A stretch of DNA of 33,787 bases from CAZEPJ01 sp964514105 (GCA_964514105.1 CAZEPJ010000050.1:1-33787); one strand, 5' to 3'; counted from the first letter of the stretch, positions 24,176-32,864 are shown. Numbers and translations: made by a program. The notes: generated by a model from the letters alone, not told the origin.

Positions 24176-25486
24176 CTACTGGCACGTGCGAGGCGTGATG
24201 TTCTTCTCCTTGGCGTACTTGGCTGCGGATTCCTTGATCATGGGTTGGACCACGTCCTTGAAAGGCTCGATCCAGTCGCTCACCGAGACCCACTTCTGCC
24301 CATCCCACTGCTGGATCTTGACCATCCCTCCGCCCTCGTGATCCGAGCACGAGGTCTTGATCGGCATCATGAGGCCTTCCGCCCCCAGCTCCTTGATGCG
24401 CTCGGCCGTGATGTTCAGGTTGTCCAGGCCCCACTGCATCTCCTCGCCGGTGATGGGCCGATTGCCGAACTTCTTCTGGGCCGTGAGGATCGCCTCCAGC
24501 GTGATGATCCCGTGGATCACGCCCCGGTTGTAATAAACCGTTCCCACGCGGGTGAAGGAGAGGTTCCCCTTGCCCGCCCCGTACACCTTCTCGATGATCT
24601 CCTGGATCAAGGGAAAGTTCTTCCCGACGCCGTGGAAATTGGTGGTCTGATATCCCTTGGCCGCCTCTTCCGCCGGGAGCACATCTTCCTCCGAGCCACA
24701 CCACCAGACACCCAGGATATGATCGGCCGGAAAGCCGATCCTGGCGGCTTCCTTGAGGGGAACGGTACAGGAGACGCCCCAGTTGCGGTTGATGACCCAC
24801 TTGGGATTGAACCTGCGGATGTTGAGCCACACGGATTTCTGATCGATGCCGGGGGCGGTCACCGGGAAGTGCTCCACGATGAATCCGTACTTCTTGGCCA
24901 GGGCATCCAGGACGGGCTTGGTCTCCTGGCCGTACGGCACATCCAGGTGCAGGTTGGCGATCTTCACCCCCTTGAGCTTGTCGAGTCCGCCTTCCTTCTG
25001 GGCGATGTACCGGATCTTGGCCGAGTTCTGGGACCAGTAGTTGGTCGGAACCGGAAACACATACGGGAAGACCGTGCCGTCCGAGGCATCGGCCCTTCCA
25101 TAGCCGATGGTGATCAGGGGGATCTTGTCCGCGGTGGCTCGATCGATGAGGGCGTAGGTGATCCCTGTGCTCAAGGGATGCTGGACCGCGGGTTTCTTGT
25201 TCTTGGTCCGCTCATAGCACTCCACCCCGCGGGCCGTGTCGTACGCGGTCTCGCATTCCTCGAACTCGATCATGACCCCGTTGAGGCCCCCCTTCATGTT
25301 GACCAGGGTCATGTAGTCCTCCCACCCCCCGCCGTTTCCGCTGCCTCCCGCCTGGTACGGCCCGGTCCGGTAGATGAGAAGCGGGATGTACTGCTTGGGC
25401 TTGTCCTGGGCCAGGGCGGCAATGGCCGGGGCCAGGAAGGCCGCAACCACCAGAATGCACAGCAATACCTTGACCGCTCTTTTCAT
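24176..25486 (-). CDS. livK: Periplasmic substrate-binding protein of the Liv-type importer (LivK-like)
   Basis: ATG 25486 follows AAAGGAGAG. The first 26 residues, MKRAVKVLLCILVVAAFLAP and following AIAALA, form a signal peptide. The 436-residue precursor is a two-lobed Peripla_BP_6 protein: PLLIYRTGPYQAGGSGNGGG is the ligand-loop start, with ECETAYDTARGVECYER and QHPLSTGITYALIDRATADK next. The C-terminal region reads WDGQKWVSVSDWIEPFKDVV. Proteins of this branch often bind aromatic or fatty acids, short amides or amino acids. Its coupling to a CoA synthetase suggests a carboxylic acid ligand. Confidence 0.92.
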   Translation of the reverse strand: MKRAVKVLLCILVVAAFLAPAIAALAQDKPKQYIPLLIYRTGPYQAGGSGNGGGWEDYMTLVNMKGGLNGVMIEFEECETAYDTARGVECYERTKNKKPAVQHPLSTGITYALIDRATADKIPLITIGYGRADASDGTVFPYVFPVPTNYWSQNSAKIRYIAQKEGGLDKLKGVKIANLHLDVPYGQETKPVLDALAKKYGFIVEHFPVTAPGIDQKSVWLNIRRFNPKWVINRNWGVSCTVPLKEAARIGFPADHILGVWWCGSEEDVLPAEEAAKGYQTTNFHGVGKNFPLIQEIIEKVYGAGKGNLSFTRVGTVYYNRGVIHGIITLEAILTAQKKFGNRPITGEEMQWGLDNLNITAERIKELGAEGLMMPIKTSCSDHEGGGMVKIQQWDGQKWVSVSDWIEPFKDVVQPMIKESAAKYAKEKNITPRTCQ

Positions 25487-25551
25487 GGCTTCTCTCCTTT
25501 CGTCTTGGGCCTTGGGCCCGTTTGGAGGAATGAAGAGCATCACCCCTTCGT

Positions 25552-26613
25552 CTAATACGGGAACGGCCAGAGTCTGAGCTTGTCCTTGATCGTATGCCAG
25601 AGCCTGGCCAATCCGTACGGCTCCACGATGAGAAAGAAGATGATCAGGGCGCCGAAGATCATCAGCTCGATATTGGAGAGCAGATCCGTGGGCAGCATTC
25701 CCGTGGTCAGCCTCACAACCTGGTTGATGAAGATGGGCAGAAGCACGATGAAGCCCGCCCCAAGAAACGACCCCAGGATGGACCCCATGCCCCCGATGAT
25801 GACCATCCCAAGGATGTGGAATGAGAGGTTCAGGGAGAACTCCGTGACCTGAACCGCGCCCAGATAGCAGAAGGCGATGAGCGCTCCGGCCACGCCGGCG
25901 TAAAAGGAACTCACGGCAAATGCCAGGAGCTTGTATCGGAACTGGGAGACTCCGATGATTTCCGAGGCCACGTCCATGTCCCGGATGGACATCCAGGCTC
26001 GCCCCACCTGGCTGCGCACCAGGTTCTTGGCAAACAGGGCGAGCACGGCCACCACGCCCAGCGTGAGCAGGTACTTGGTCATGGGCGTGTTGATCGCCAC
26101 GCCCAGGATCTTCATGGGCGGGGTATCGATGGTCCCCAGGACGCTTCCCCCGCAGATCCAGGGCACGTGGCTGATCACCCATTCGATGGTGAACTGGGCG
26201 GCCAGGGTCGCCACGGCCAGGTAGAACCCCTTGATCCGCACCGAGGGAATGCCGAACACCAGGCCCACCAGGGCGGTCACGAATCCGGCCCCCAGAAAGC
26301 ACAAAAGGATGGGAAGATCCAGCCGGGATGACAGGTTGAAGGCCGTGTAGGCCCCCACGGCCATGAAGGCCGCGTGGCCCAGGGAGAGCTGGCCGGCGTA
26401 TCCGGTCAGCAGGTTGAGCCCCAGGGTGGCCAGGGAGTAAATGAGGAAGGGAATCAGGATGCTGCCCAGCCAGTAGTCATTGGCGGCCCAGGGGATTACC
26501 ACGACGGCAAGGAGCAGCACCACGCCCACTCCCCAACGGTCCAGGGGCAGGGGGAAAATGGCCATGTCCTCCCGATACGTCGCCTTGAACACCCCGCATT
26601 CTCGATAGATCAT
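25552..26613 (-). CDS. livM: Liv-type ABC importer permease (LivM)
   Basis: ATG 26613 follows GGGGGGATCC. The 353-residue protein has about nine membrane segments. LLTGYAGQLSLGHAAFMAVG is the LivM hallmark, and RIKGFYLAVATLAAQF and RSQVGRAWMSIRDMDVASE (cytoplasmic EAA-like loop) follow. The C-terminus is hydrophobic with a short basic tail. The N-terminal 20 residues before the first membrane segment are unremarkable. It forms the transmembrane channel with LivH. Confidence 0.93.
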   Translation of the reverse strand: MIYRECGVFKATYREDMAIFPLPLDRWGVGVVLLLAVVVIPWAANDYWLGSILIPFLIYSLATLGLNLLTGYAGQLSLGHAAFMAVGAYTAFNLSSRLDLPILLCFLGAGFVTALVGLVFGIPSVRIKGFYLAVATLAAQFTIEWVISHVPWICGGSVLGTIDTPPMKILGVAINTPMTKYLLTLGVVAVLALFAKNLVRSQVGRAWMSIRDMDVASEIIGVSQFRYKLLAFAVSSFYAGVAGALIAFCYLGAVQVTEFSLNLSFHILGMVIIGGMGSILGSFLGAGFIVLLPIFINQVVRLTTGMLPTDLLSNIELMIFGALIIFFLIVEPYGLARLWHTIKDKLRLWPFPY

Positions 26614-26720
26614 GGATCCCCCCGTGTTTCAGGCCGCCGGCCAGGGACGTCTGAACTCCTGCATTCTGTATTCTGATTCCTGATGCTCTCGCAAGAAGTC
26701 AGAAAATGCCGTCTTTCGTC

Positions 26721-26740
26721 ATTGCGTCGGAAGACGGAAT
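26721..26740. repeat. Degenerate intergenic palindrome between livM and livH
   Basis: ATTGCGTC and GACGGAAT are inverted with seven of eight positions paired. The block GTCATTGCGTCGGAAGACGG resembles the widespread GTCATTCCGGCGAAAGCCGG-type dispersed repeat. It lies in a 220-base spacer that is unusually long for a liv operon and whose left part (CTGCATTCTGTATTCTGATT) also looks repeat-derived. Confidence 0.4.
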
Positions 26741-26833
26741 CCCGTGCTTCCAGTTCGTTGAATGATTCCCGGACTCCGGTTCTCAGCGGGGTGACGACTT
26801 CTTGGGAAATCATGATTCTCGATTTCCCCTTGC

Positions 26834-27724
26834 TCACACCCGCTCGATGATCTCCCTCCCGAACAGCCCGTACGGGCGGAACCATAGAAAGATCATGGCC
26901 AGGAGATAGGGAAAGAAATTCTCGATGCCGCCTCCCACGTAGGGACCCAGAAAGACCTCGGCCACTTTCTCGCTCGATCCGATGATCAGCCCCCCGATGA
27001 TGGCCCCGGTGATGCTGTCGAACCCGCCCAGGATGAGCACCGGGAGGGCCTTGAGCACGATGAGGGAGAGGCTGTATTGAACCCCGAGGCGGCTCCCCCA
27101 CATGATGCCGGCCACCAGGGCCACCATGCCCGCGATCCCCCAGGTGATCCCCCAGATCCAGGTCAGGGGAATCCCCACCGCCATGGCGGCCTCGTGGTCG
27201 TCGGAGACGGCCCTCAGGGCCCTCCCGGTCCGGGTCTTCTGGAAAAAAAGGACCAGGGCTCCCACCAACACGCCGGCGATGAGGGCCGCCATCAAATCGA
27301 ACTGGCTCACCATGAGTCCCCTCTTGAGGAGCCACGGGAGCGGGTTGTCCGGGATCCCGATGTTGAGGCCGTGCACGTCCGTGCCCCAGATGGCCTGGCC
27401 CAAGCCCTCCAGGAAGAAGGCCAGGCCGATGGTGGCCATGAACAGGATGATGGGGGGCCGGGCCACCAGGGGGCGAAGCACGATCCCCTCGATGCCCATG
27501 GCAAGGAGAGTCATGGCCGCCAGGACCACCAGCGCGGCCACCCCGAAGGGCAATCCCCGCTCCATGAGGCACACCAGGGTCAGGGCCGCGAAGAGGACCA
27601 GGGCCCCCTGGGCGAAGTTGAAGACCCCCGAGGCCTTGTAGATCATGACGAAGCCCAGGGCCACCAGAGAGTACATGACCCCGGCCAGGAGACCGCTGAT
27701 GAAGACCTCAAAGAAGAACGCCAT
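26834..27724 (-). CDS. livH: Liv-type ABC importer permease (LivH)
   Basis: I chose ATG 27724 with GAGGGG ten bases upstream. A GTG at 27733 would place that ribosome site too close. The 296 residues are nearly all hydrophobic. SGLLAGVMYSLVALGFVMIY and ASGVFNFAQGALVLFAA are the standard LivH opening. RALRAVSDDHEAAMAVGIPL is the cytoplasmic ATPase-contact loop. The protein ends FRPYGLFGREIIERV as in many LivH proteins. Confidence 0.94.
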   Translation of the reverse strand: MAFFFEVFISGLLAGVMYSLVALGFVMIYKASGVFNFAQGALVLFAALTLVCLMERGLPFGVAALVVLAAMTLLAMGIEGIVLRPLVARPPIILFMATIGLAFFLEGLGQAIWGTDVHGLNIGIPDNPLPWLLKRGLMVSQFDLMAALIAGVLVGALVLFFQKTRTGRALRAVSDDHEAAMAVGIPLTWIWGITWGIAGMVALVAGIMWGSRLGVQYSLSLIVLKALPVLILGGFDSITGAIIGGLIIGSSEKVAEVFLGPYVGGGIENFFPYLLAMIFLWFRPYGLFGREIIERV

Positions 27725-27772
27725 GGAATCCACTCCCCTCGTTGTCCATCGGGTTGGAAGAGACCTCCCCCG

Positions 27773-28558
27773 TCAGTGCGCGGCACTGCCCAGATATGCC
27801 TTGATGACCTTCTCGTCGCGTCGAACCTCATCGGGGGTCCCGTCGGCGATCTTGACCCCATAGTCCAGGACGACCACGCGGTCGGAGATGTCCATGACCA
27901 CGCCCATGTCGTGCTCGATGAGACAGATGGTGGTCCCCAGTTCCTCGTTGGCGTCCAGGATGAACCGGGCAATGTCCTCCTTTTCCTCCAGGTTCATGCC
28001 GGCCATGGGCTCGTCCAAGAGCAGGAGCTTGGGCTCGGCGGCCAGCGCCCTCCCCAACTCCACCCGCTTCTGGAGCCCGTACGGGAGCATGCCCGCCGGG
28101 GTCCTGCGGATATGCTCGATCTCCAGCCAGTCGATGATCCACTCCACCCGCTCCCGATTCCGGATTTCCTCCTTTTGCCCCAACCCCCAGTACAGCCCCT
28201 GGGCGAAAAAGCTGGAGCCCATGTGCAGGTGCCGCCCCGCCATGATGTTGTCCAGCACGCACATCCCCTTGAACAGTGCCACATTCTGGAACGTGCGGGC
28301 GATCCCCAGGGCCGCCACGTGGTCCGGGGCCATGGTGGTGCGGTCCTTTCCCTCGAAGAGAATCCGGCCCGGCCTGGGGTGATAGATCCCGCTGATGACG
28401 TTGATGAGGGTGGTCTTCCCCGCTCCGTTGGGCCCGATAATGGCCAGGATCTCTCCCTTGCGGATCTGGATGCTCACCCCCGTAAGGGCCATGAGAACGC
28501 CGAAGGTGACGTGGACGTTGTCCACCTGCAGAAGGGGGCTCTCGTCCGATGGGGCCAT
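27773..28558 (-). CDS. livG: Liv-type ABC importer ATPase (LivG)
   Basis: ATG 28558 follows GAGGAGCGCGAGG. The upstream in-frame stretch would overlap the synthetase gene. The 261 residues contain Walker A GPNGAGKTT, the LivG-typical IARTFQNVALFKGMCVLDNI, the variant signature LPYGLQKRVELGRAL and Walker B LLLLDEPMAGMN. EHDMGVVMDISDRVVVLDYG supplies the H-loop and the usual LivG tail. It pairs with LivF to power the importer. It is 40 bases downstream of the synthetase gene. Confidence 0.94.
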   Translation of the reverse strand: MAPSDESPLLQVDNVHVTFGVLMALTGVSIQIRKGEILAIIGPNGAGKTTLINVISGIYHPRPGRILFEGKDRTTMAPDHVAALGIARTFQNVALFKGMCVLDNIMAGRHLHMGSSFFAQGLYWGLGQKEEIRNRERVEWIIDWLEIEHIRRTPAGMLPYGLQKRVELGRALAAEPKLLLLDEPMAGMNLEEKEDIARFILDANEELGTTICLIEHDMGVVMDISDRVVVLDYGVKIADGTPDEVRRDEKVIKAYLGSAAH

Positions 28559-28598
28559 GTCCTCGCGCTCCTCCCCTGTGGGAAACGGGCTCGCCCGC

Positions 28599-30524
28599 TT
28601 ACTTGACCATCTCCACATCGCGGATCTTCAGGCTGGCCTTGATGGTGGCCGTGCGGCCGTCCTCGTACGTGATCTTGGCCTCCACGTCCACCCGGTCCCG
28701 GTCCGAGTACAGGGCCGCAATGAGATCCGCGTACTTCTCCGCAATAAAGCGGCGTCTGACCTTGCGCGTGCGGGTGATCTCCGCATCGTCGGGGTCCAGC
28801 TCCTTGTGCAGGATCAGGAACCGGCGGATGCGGGCATCCCGGAGCTGCTCCTCCGCGTTGAGGCCGACGTTGACCTTCCTGACCTCCTCGTAGATGAGGT
28901 CGTAGACCTCGGGCTTCTGGGAGAGATCGGTGTACGAGGTGTAGCCGATGGACCGCCGCTCGGCCCAGTTGCCCACGGCCTCCATGTCGATGTTGATCAT
29001 GGCCGCCACGTACGGCCTGCCCTGGCCGATGGTCACGGCCTCCTTGATGTACGGGCTGAACTTGAGCTTGTTCTCGATGTACTGGGGGGCGAAGATGGTC
29101 CCCTGGGCCAGGGTGCTCACGTCCTTGGCGCGGTCGATGATCTTCAGATGGCCGTCCTTGTCGATGATGCCGGCGTCGCCGGTGTGCAGCCATCCGTCCA
29201 CCAGGGTCTCCCGGGTGGCCTCCGGGTTCTTGTAGTACCCTTGAAAGATCCCCGGGCTGCGGATGAGCACCTCGCCCCCCTGGCCGATGCGGATCTCCAC
29301 CCCGGGGGCCGGGACCCCGACGGTATCGAGCTTCACGTCGTCGTCGGGCTGGTACGTGCACATGGCGCTGGATTCGGTCAACCCGTAGACCTGCTTGAGG
29401 TTGACCCCGATGGATCGGTAGAAATGGAACACCTCGGGTCCCAGGGCCGCCCCGGCCGTGTAAGCATAGCGGATCCGCCGCATGCCGATATTGTCCCTCA
29501 GGGGCCCGTACACCAGGAACTCCCCCAGGCCATAGAGCAGCCGGTCCCACAAGGGCACCCGCTCGCGCCTCATCCTGCGCCCCGAGACCCGCTCGGCGGC
29601 CTGGATAAAGAATTGGAACATCTGGCGTTTGATCCAGGCAGCATCCTGCATCTTGACCTGGATGGTGGTGAGGATGTTCTCCCAGATGCGGGGAGGGCAG
29701 AACATGATGGTCGGCCCGATCTCCCGCATGTCGCGCATGACCGTGGAGGATGCCTCGGGGCAGTTGACGGTGAATCCCACGTCCAGCAGCATGGCCAGAG
29801 AGAAGATGGAATCGCCGATCCAGGCCATGGGAAGGTAGGCCATGAGCTGGTCCGTGTCGAAATAGGCCTCGGCCTGGATGAGCATCCTCACGTTGGTCAG
29901 CAAATTGGCGTGGGTCAGCACCACGCCCTTGGGGTTTCCCGTGGTGCCGGAGGTGTACGGGATCAAGGCCACGTCGTCGGCGCTCCCCTTGGCCACCTCG
30001 GCTTCGAAGAAACCCGGGTTCTCGCCCTCGAACCGGTCTCCCCGCTCCTGCACTTCCACGAAGCTCTGAATGAAGGGCTGGTTGTAGTTGCGAAGCCCCC
30101 GGGGGTCGTCGTACACAATGGTCTCCATGGTGGGGACCTTCTCCCTCAGGGCCAGCATCTTGTCCACCTGCTCCTGGTCCTCGGCCACGATGAACCGCGC
30201 CCCGGAGTGCTCGATGATGTACTCCAGCTCCTTCTCGATGGCGTCCTGGTACAGGGGAACAGGCACGCCGCCCAGGCACAGGGCGGCCATCTGGGCCCAG
30301 TAGCCCTGGGGGCGGTTGTCGCCGATGACGCTCAGCTTGTCCCCCCGCTGGAACCCGAGGGCGGCCAGCCCCAGGGCGAACCGCTTCACGTGTCTGAGAT
30401 ACTCCTCCCACGAGTAAGAGAGCCAGATGCCGTAGTCTTTCTCTCGGATGGCGATCTTGCCGGGTTGGGACTGGGCCCTCTGGAGGAGGAGCCTGGGTAT
30501 GGTGTCCTGAGCAACGCCGTCCAC
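28599..30524 (-). CDS. Long-chain-type AMP-forming acyl-CoA synthetase
   Basis: GTG 30524 follows AAGGGGGC. At 641 residues it belongs to the FadD15/eukaryote-like group of AMP-forming acyl-CoA synthetases. Motifs in order are IPYTSGTTGNPKGVVLTHAN (ATP loop), AYLPMAWIGDSIFSLA, VYGLTESSAMCTY and GWLHTGDAGIIDKDGHLKII with DRAKD. The catalytic C-terminal Lys lies near the TRKVRRRF end. Synthetases of this group that sit beside Liv importers are often recorded next to aromatic or fatty-acid catabolic genes. Its substrate is unknown. It is the first enzyme gene after the TetR regulator and probably traps the imported acid as a CoA ester. Confidence 0.93.
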   Translation of the reverse strand: MDGVAQDTIPRLLLQRAQSQPGKIAIREKDYGIWLSYSWEEYLRHVKRFALGLAALGFQRGDKLSVIGDNRPQGYWAQMAALCLGGVPVPLYQDAIEKELEYIIEHSGARFIVAEDQEQVDKMLALREKVPTMETIVYDDPRGLRNYNQPFIQSFVEVQERGDRFEGENPGFFEAEVAKGSADDVALIPYTSGTTGNPKGVVLTHANLLTNVRMLIQAEAYFDTDQLMAYLPMAWIGDSIFSLAMLLDVGFTVNCPEASSTVMRDMREIGPTIMFCPPRIWENILTTIQVKMQDAAWIKRQMFQFFIQAAERVSGRRMRRERVPLWDRLLYGLGEFLVYGPLRDNIGMRRIRYAYTAGAALGPEVFHFYRSIGVNLKQVYGLTESSAMCTYQPDDDVKLDTVGVPAPGVEIRIGQGGEVLIRSPGIFQGYYKNPEATRETLVDGWLHTGDAGIIDKDGHLKIIDRAKDVSTLAQGTIFAPQYIENKLKFSPYIKEAVTIGQGRPYVAAMINIDMEAVGNWAERRSIGYTSYTDLSQKPEVYDLIYEEVRKVNVGLNAEEQLRDARIRRFLILHKELDPDDAEITRTRKVRRRFIAEKYADLIAALYSDRDRVDVEAKITYEDGRTATIKASLKIRDVEMVK

Positions 30525-30664
30525 GTCTGCCCCCTTGATCCCGGGTCCACCGCAGGGAAATCCCCCCGGGAGGCGGGTGCCGCCCTCTCCCGGGGCGCCG
30601 CGGTCAGGACGACCCGTGACTCAAAACCGGTGGTCACTGCGCTCTCTCGACCGGAACGCCCCGG

Positions 30665-30689
30665 CGGGTCGCGCGATCAAATCGACCCG
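30665..30689. repeat. Inverted repeat upstream of the acyl-CoA synthetase gene
   Basis: CGGGTCG and CGACCCG are perfect 7-bp arms around 11 bases, 141-165 bases before the synthetase start and after the TetR gene. It could be a second regulator site for the long operon or a leader hairpin. It is not like the TetR palindrome at 31424. The rest of the 252-base spacer shows no clear promoter. Confidence 0.3.
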
Positions 30690-30776
30690 TCGCCCGACAT
30701 CCGGCCGGGAAAAGATGAAATCCAGCACCCAAGGTTCCAGCGGAGAAGAGGGAGGTTCAGCTTCAGCAGCGCGCGT

Positions 30777-31391
30777 TCAGGCGTCAAACCGCAGGGAGTC
30801 GCCGCGTGTCGGTCGATCCAGAAATCCCATCAGGCTGTTGATCATGCGATCCAGGCTGGCCGAGGACTTCTCCATGCTGAACAGCACGGAGGAACCGATC
30901 ATGCCGGCGAAGATCATCTCGGCCAGGGCCTCGGTGTCGGTCCCCGGAGCCAGTTCCCCAGCTTGCCTGGCCTGATCCAGCAGCCGTCGGATAAGGGCCC
31001 GGAGCCGGGTGAATCCCTCTGATATCTCCCGTCCCAGCCGAGGCCGTTGATCGTCAAGCTCCACCGAGAGGGCCACAAAGACGCATCCTCCGGGGAAGTG
31101 CTCCGTGTCCTTGAGGTAGCGGTCGCGGTAGTTCTCCAGGATGCGCTTGACCCGTCCCAGGGGGCTCGCCGTCTCTTCGATGCCCGTTAGGTTTCGCTCG
31201 CGCCAGAGCTTGCGCGCCTGGCTCAGCACGGCGAGCAGCAGGTCCTCCTTGCTCCTGAAGTGGTTGTAGAACCCCCCCTTGGAGGTGCCAGTGGCCTCCT
31301 GGATATCGTGAAGGGACGTGGCCAGGAAGCCCTTGAGGGAGAAGAGCCTGAGCGACTGCATGATGATGTGTTCTCTCAAGTCCACGGCCAC
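30777..31391 (-). CDS. TetR-family transcriptional repressor
   Basis: GTG 31391 follows AAGGGA. The 204-residue protein has the TetR helix-turn-helix TSLHDIQEATGTSKGGFYNH then FRSKEDLLLAV. The C-terminal domain has CVFVALSVELDDQRP and EMIFAGMIGSSVLFS, as in acyl-CoA-responsive and efflux-related TetR proteins with a TetR_C-like fold. It heads the run of genes for the synthetase and importer. A 16-bp palindrome lies 33 bases upstream of its start. Acyl-CoA is a likely effector by analogy, not shown. Confidence 0.92.
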   Translation of the reverse strand: MAVDLREHIIMQSLRLFSLKGFLATSLHDIQEATGTSKGGFYNHFRSKEDLLLAVLSQARKLWRERNLTGIEETASPLGRVKRILENYRDRYLKDTEHFPGGCVFVALSVELDDQRPRLGREISEGFTRLRALIRRLLDQARQAGELAPGTDTEALAEMIFAGMIGSSVLFSMEKSSASLDRMINSLMGFLDRPTRGDSLRFDA

Positions 31392-31423
31392 GCAATCCCT
31401 TGTATCATGTTTGCTCAGAGAGA

Positions 31424-31439
31424 CAGACCGGTCGGTCTG
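31424..31439. promoter_or_regulatory. TetR operator palindrome CAGACCG-GT-CGGTCTG
   Basis: The arms CAGACCG and CGGTCTG are perfect 7-mers around GT. Palindromes built on GACCGGTCGGTC are well known TetR-family operators. It lies between the TetR start at 31391 and a TTGACA at 31468-31473, so binding should block TetR transcription and could affect maf on the other strand. Confidence 0.65.
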
Positions 31440-31448
31440 CCCCTTCCT

Positions 31449-31473
31449 ATTACAGCACCCGCCGCCGTGTCAA
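31449..31473 (-). promoter_or_regulatory. Candidate promoter of the TetR gene
   Basis: On minus, TTGACA at 31468-31473 is a perfect -35. The -10 is less clear. TAATAG lies 15 bases downstream, shorter than ideal. The palindrome at 31424-31439 covers the region after it. Confidence 0.35.
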
Positions 31474-31573
31474 GCGTTTTTTTTCTTCCCCGGCCCGACG
31501 GGGGTCGGCTCACCATGGAGCCCCCGGTGTGCTATCTTGTCTTTCCATGAAGAGCCCGGCCCATGACACGGGG

Positions 31574-32164
31574 ATGGACGAGCCCCTGATCCTGGCGTCG
31601 GCTTCGCCCAGGCGGAGGGCCCTCCTGCGGCAGCTGGGCATCCCCTTTCGGGTCGTGCGCAGCTCGGTCTCCGAGGCGGCGGCAGCCGGGGAGTCCCCGG
31701 AGGCCCGCGTCCTTCGACTCTCCCGCCTCAAGGCCCGGGACGTGGCCGCGCGACGGCCGGGGCGCTGGGTCATCGGGGCGGACACCATCGTCCTGGTGGC
31801 AGGGATGATCCTGGGCAAGCCCGAGACGGTGGAGGAGGCCCACGCCATGCTGGGGGCCCTTCAGGGGCGGGCCCACGAGGTCCTGACCGGGATCTGCGTC
31901 CTGCGCCTTCCCCATGGGCCGTCCGCCCAGCGGGTGGTGCGCACCACGGTGCACATGCGGGACATCTCCCCGCAGGAGACGGCGTGGTACGTGGGGACGG
32001 GCGAGCCGTTCGACAAGGCCGGGGCGTACGCCATTCAGGGACTGGGGAGCGTCTTCGTCACCCGCATCGAGGGTTCGTACACCAACGTGGTGGGCCTCCC
32101 CGTGCCCGAGTTGATCCAGATCCTCCGGGAGCTGGGCGCGTGGGATCTGTCGGCCGGCGGGTGA
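31574..32164 (+). CDS. maf: Maf-family nucleotide pyrophosphatase
   Basis: The 196-residue product from ATG 31574 begins MDEPLILASASPRRRALL, the Maf signature SxSPRR. GADTIV holds the catalytic Asp, and GKPETVEEAHAML, GEPFDKAGAYAIQG and EGSYTNVVGLP complete the fold. Maf proteins hydrolyse dTTP, UTP or modified nucleotides to the monophosphate and may affect division. An in-frame ATG at 31547 would add nine residues (MKSPAHDTG) with no better ribosome site, so I prefer the later one, which has ACGGGG before it. It is followed 10 bases later by yggS. Confidence 0.94.
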   Translation: MDEPLILASASPRRRALLRQLGIPFRVVRSSVSEAAAAGESPEARVLRLSRLKARDVAARRPGRWVIGADTIVLVAGMILGKPETVEEAHAMLGALQGRAHEVLTGICVLRLPHGPSAQRVVRTTVHMRDISPQETAWYVGTGEPFDKAGAYAIQGLGSVFVTRIEGSYTNVVGLPVPELIQILRELGAWDLSAGG

Positions 32165-32174
32165 GGGAAGCGCC

Positions 32175-32864
32175 ATGGGCATTGCGCACAACGTGCAGGT
32201 CATCCAGGAACGCGTGGCGCGGGCTTGCCGGCGCACGGGGCGGGATCCAGGGACGGTCAGGCTCGTGGCCGTGACCAAGACGGTCTGTGCCGAACGCATC
32301 CGGGAGGCCATGGCGTGCGGCCTGAGCTGCTTCGGGGAGAACTATGTCCAGGAGGCCCTCCCCAAGATCCGCGCCCTGGGCCCCGGCCCCGAGTGGCACT
32401 TCATCGGCCACCTGCAGGGGAACAAGGCCCGGCTGGTGGTGGGCCCCTTCTCCTTGATCCACACCCTGGATCGCCCCTCCCTGGCCCTGGAGCTGGACCG
32501 AAGGGCCGCGGCGGACTCGCCCGTGCCGGTGCTCGTCCAGGTAAACATCTCCGGCGAGGCGACCAAGTCGGGGACGACCCCCCAAACCCTTGCCGAGCTC
32601 GTCCGCCGCGTCCAGGCGTGCCCCAACCTGCGCCTGCGCGGGCTCATGACCATACCTCCCCTTTTCGACGATCCCGAGGGGGCCCGCCCGTTCTTCAGGG
32701 CCCTTGGCCAATGGCGCGACCGCCTGCGCGGGCAGGTGTCCGCGCCCCACAGCCTGGAGGAGCTCTCCATGGGCATGACCGGGGACTTCGAGGCGGCCAT
32801 CGAGGAAGGGGCCACGCTGGTGCGCATCGGCACGGCCATCTTCGGCGCGCGCCCGGCCCGCTGA
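32175..32864 (+). CDS. yggS: YggS/PLPBP family pyridoxal-phosphate homeostasis protein
   Basis: ATG 32175 follows GAGGGAAGC and lies 10 bases after maf. The 229-residue single-barrel protein has Lys35 in LVAVTKTV for PLP, then CFGENYVQEALPKI, WHFIGHLQGNK and the closing ELSMGMTGDFEAAIEEGATLVRIG with GTAIFG. The family keeps free PLP in balance and has no known catalytic reaction. Its stop is only 11 bases from the proC stop on the other strand. Confidence 0.95.
   Translation: MGIAHNVQVIQERVARACRRTGRDPGTVRLVAVTKTVCAERIREAMACGLSCFGENYVQEALPKIRALGPGPEWHFIGHLQGNKARLVVGPFSLIHTLDRPSLALELDRRAAADSPVPVLVQVNISGEATKSGTTPQTLAELVRRVQACPNLRLRGLMTIPPLFDDPEGARPFFRALGQWRDRLRGQVSAPHSLEELSMGMTGDFEAAIEEGATLVRIGTAIFGARPAR

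Noticed and set aside
28395..31022. Plus-strand open frame of 875 codons opposite livG and the acyl-CoA synthetase
   Set aside because: It is rich in His, Asp, Gly and Leu without any domain, and mirrors two well-supported minus-strand genes. High G+C content opens such antisense frames.
31400..31573. Longer maf start at 31400
   Set aside because: It would run through the TetR operator region and add a basic, non-conserved extension before the Maf signature.
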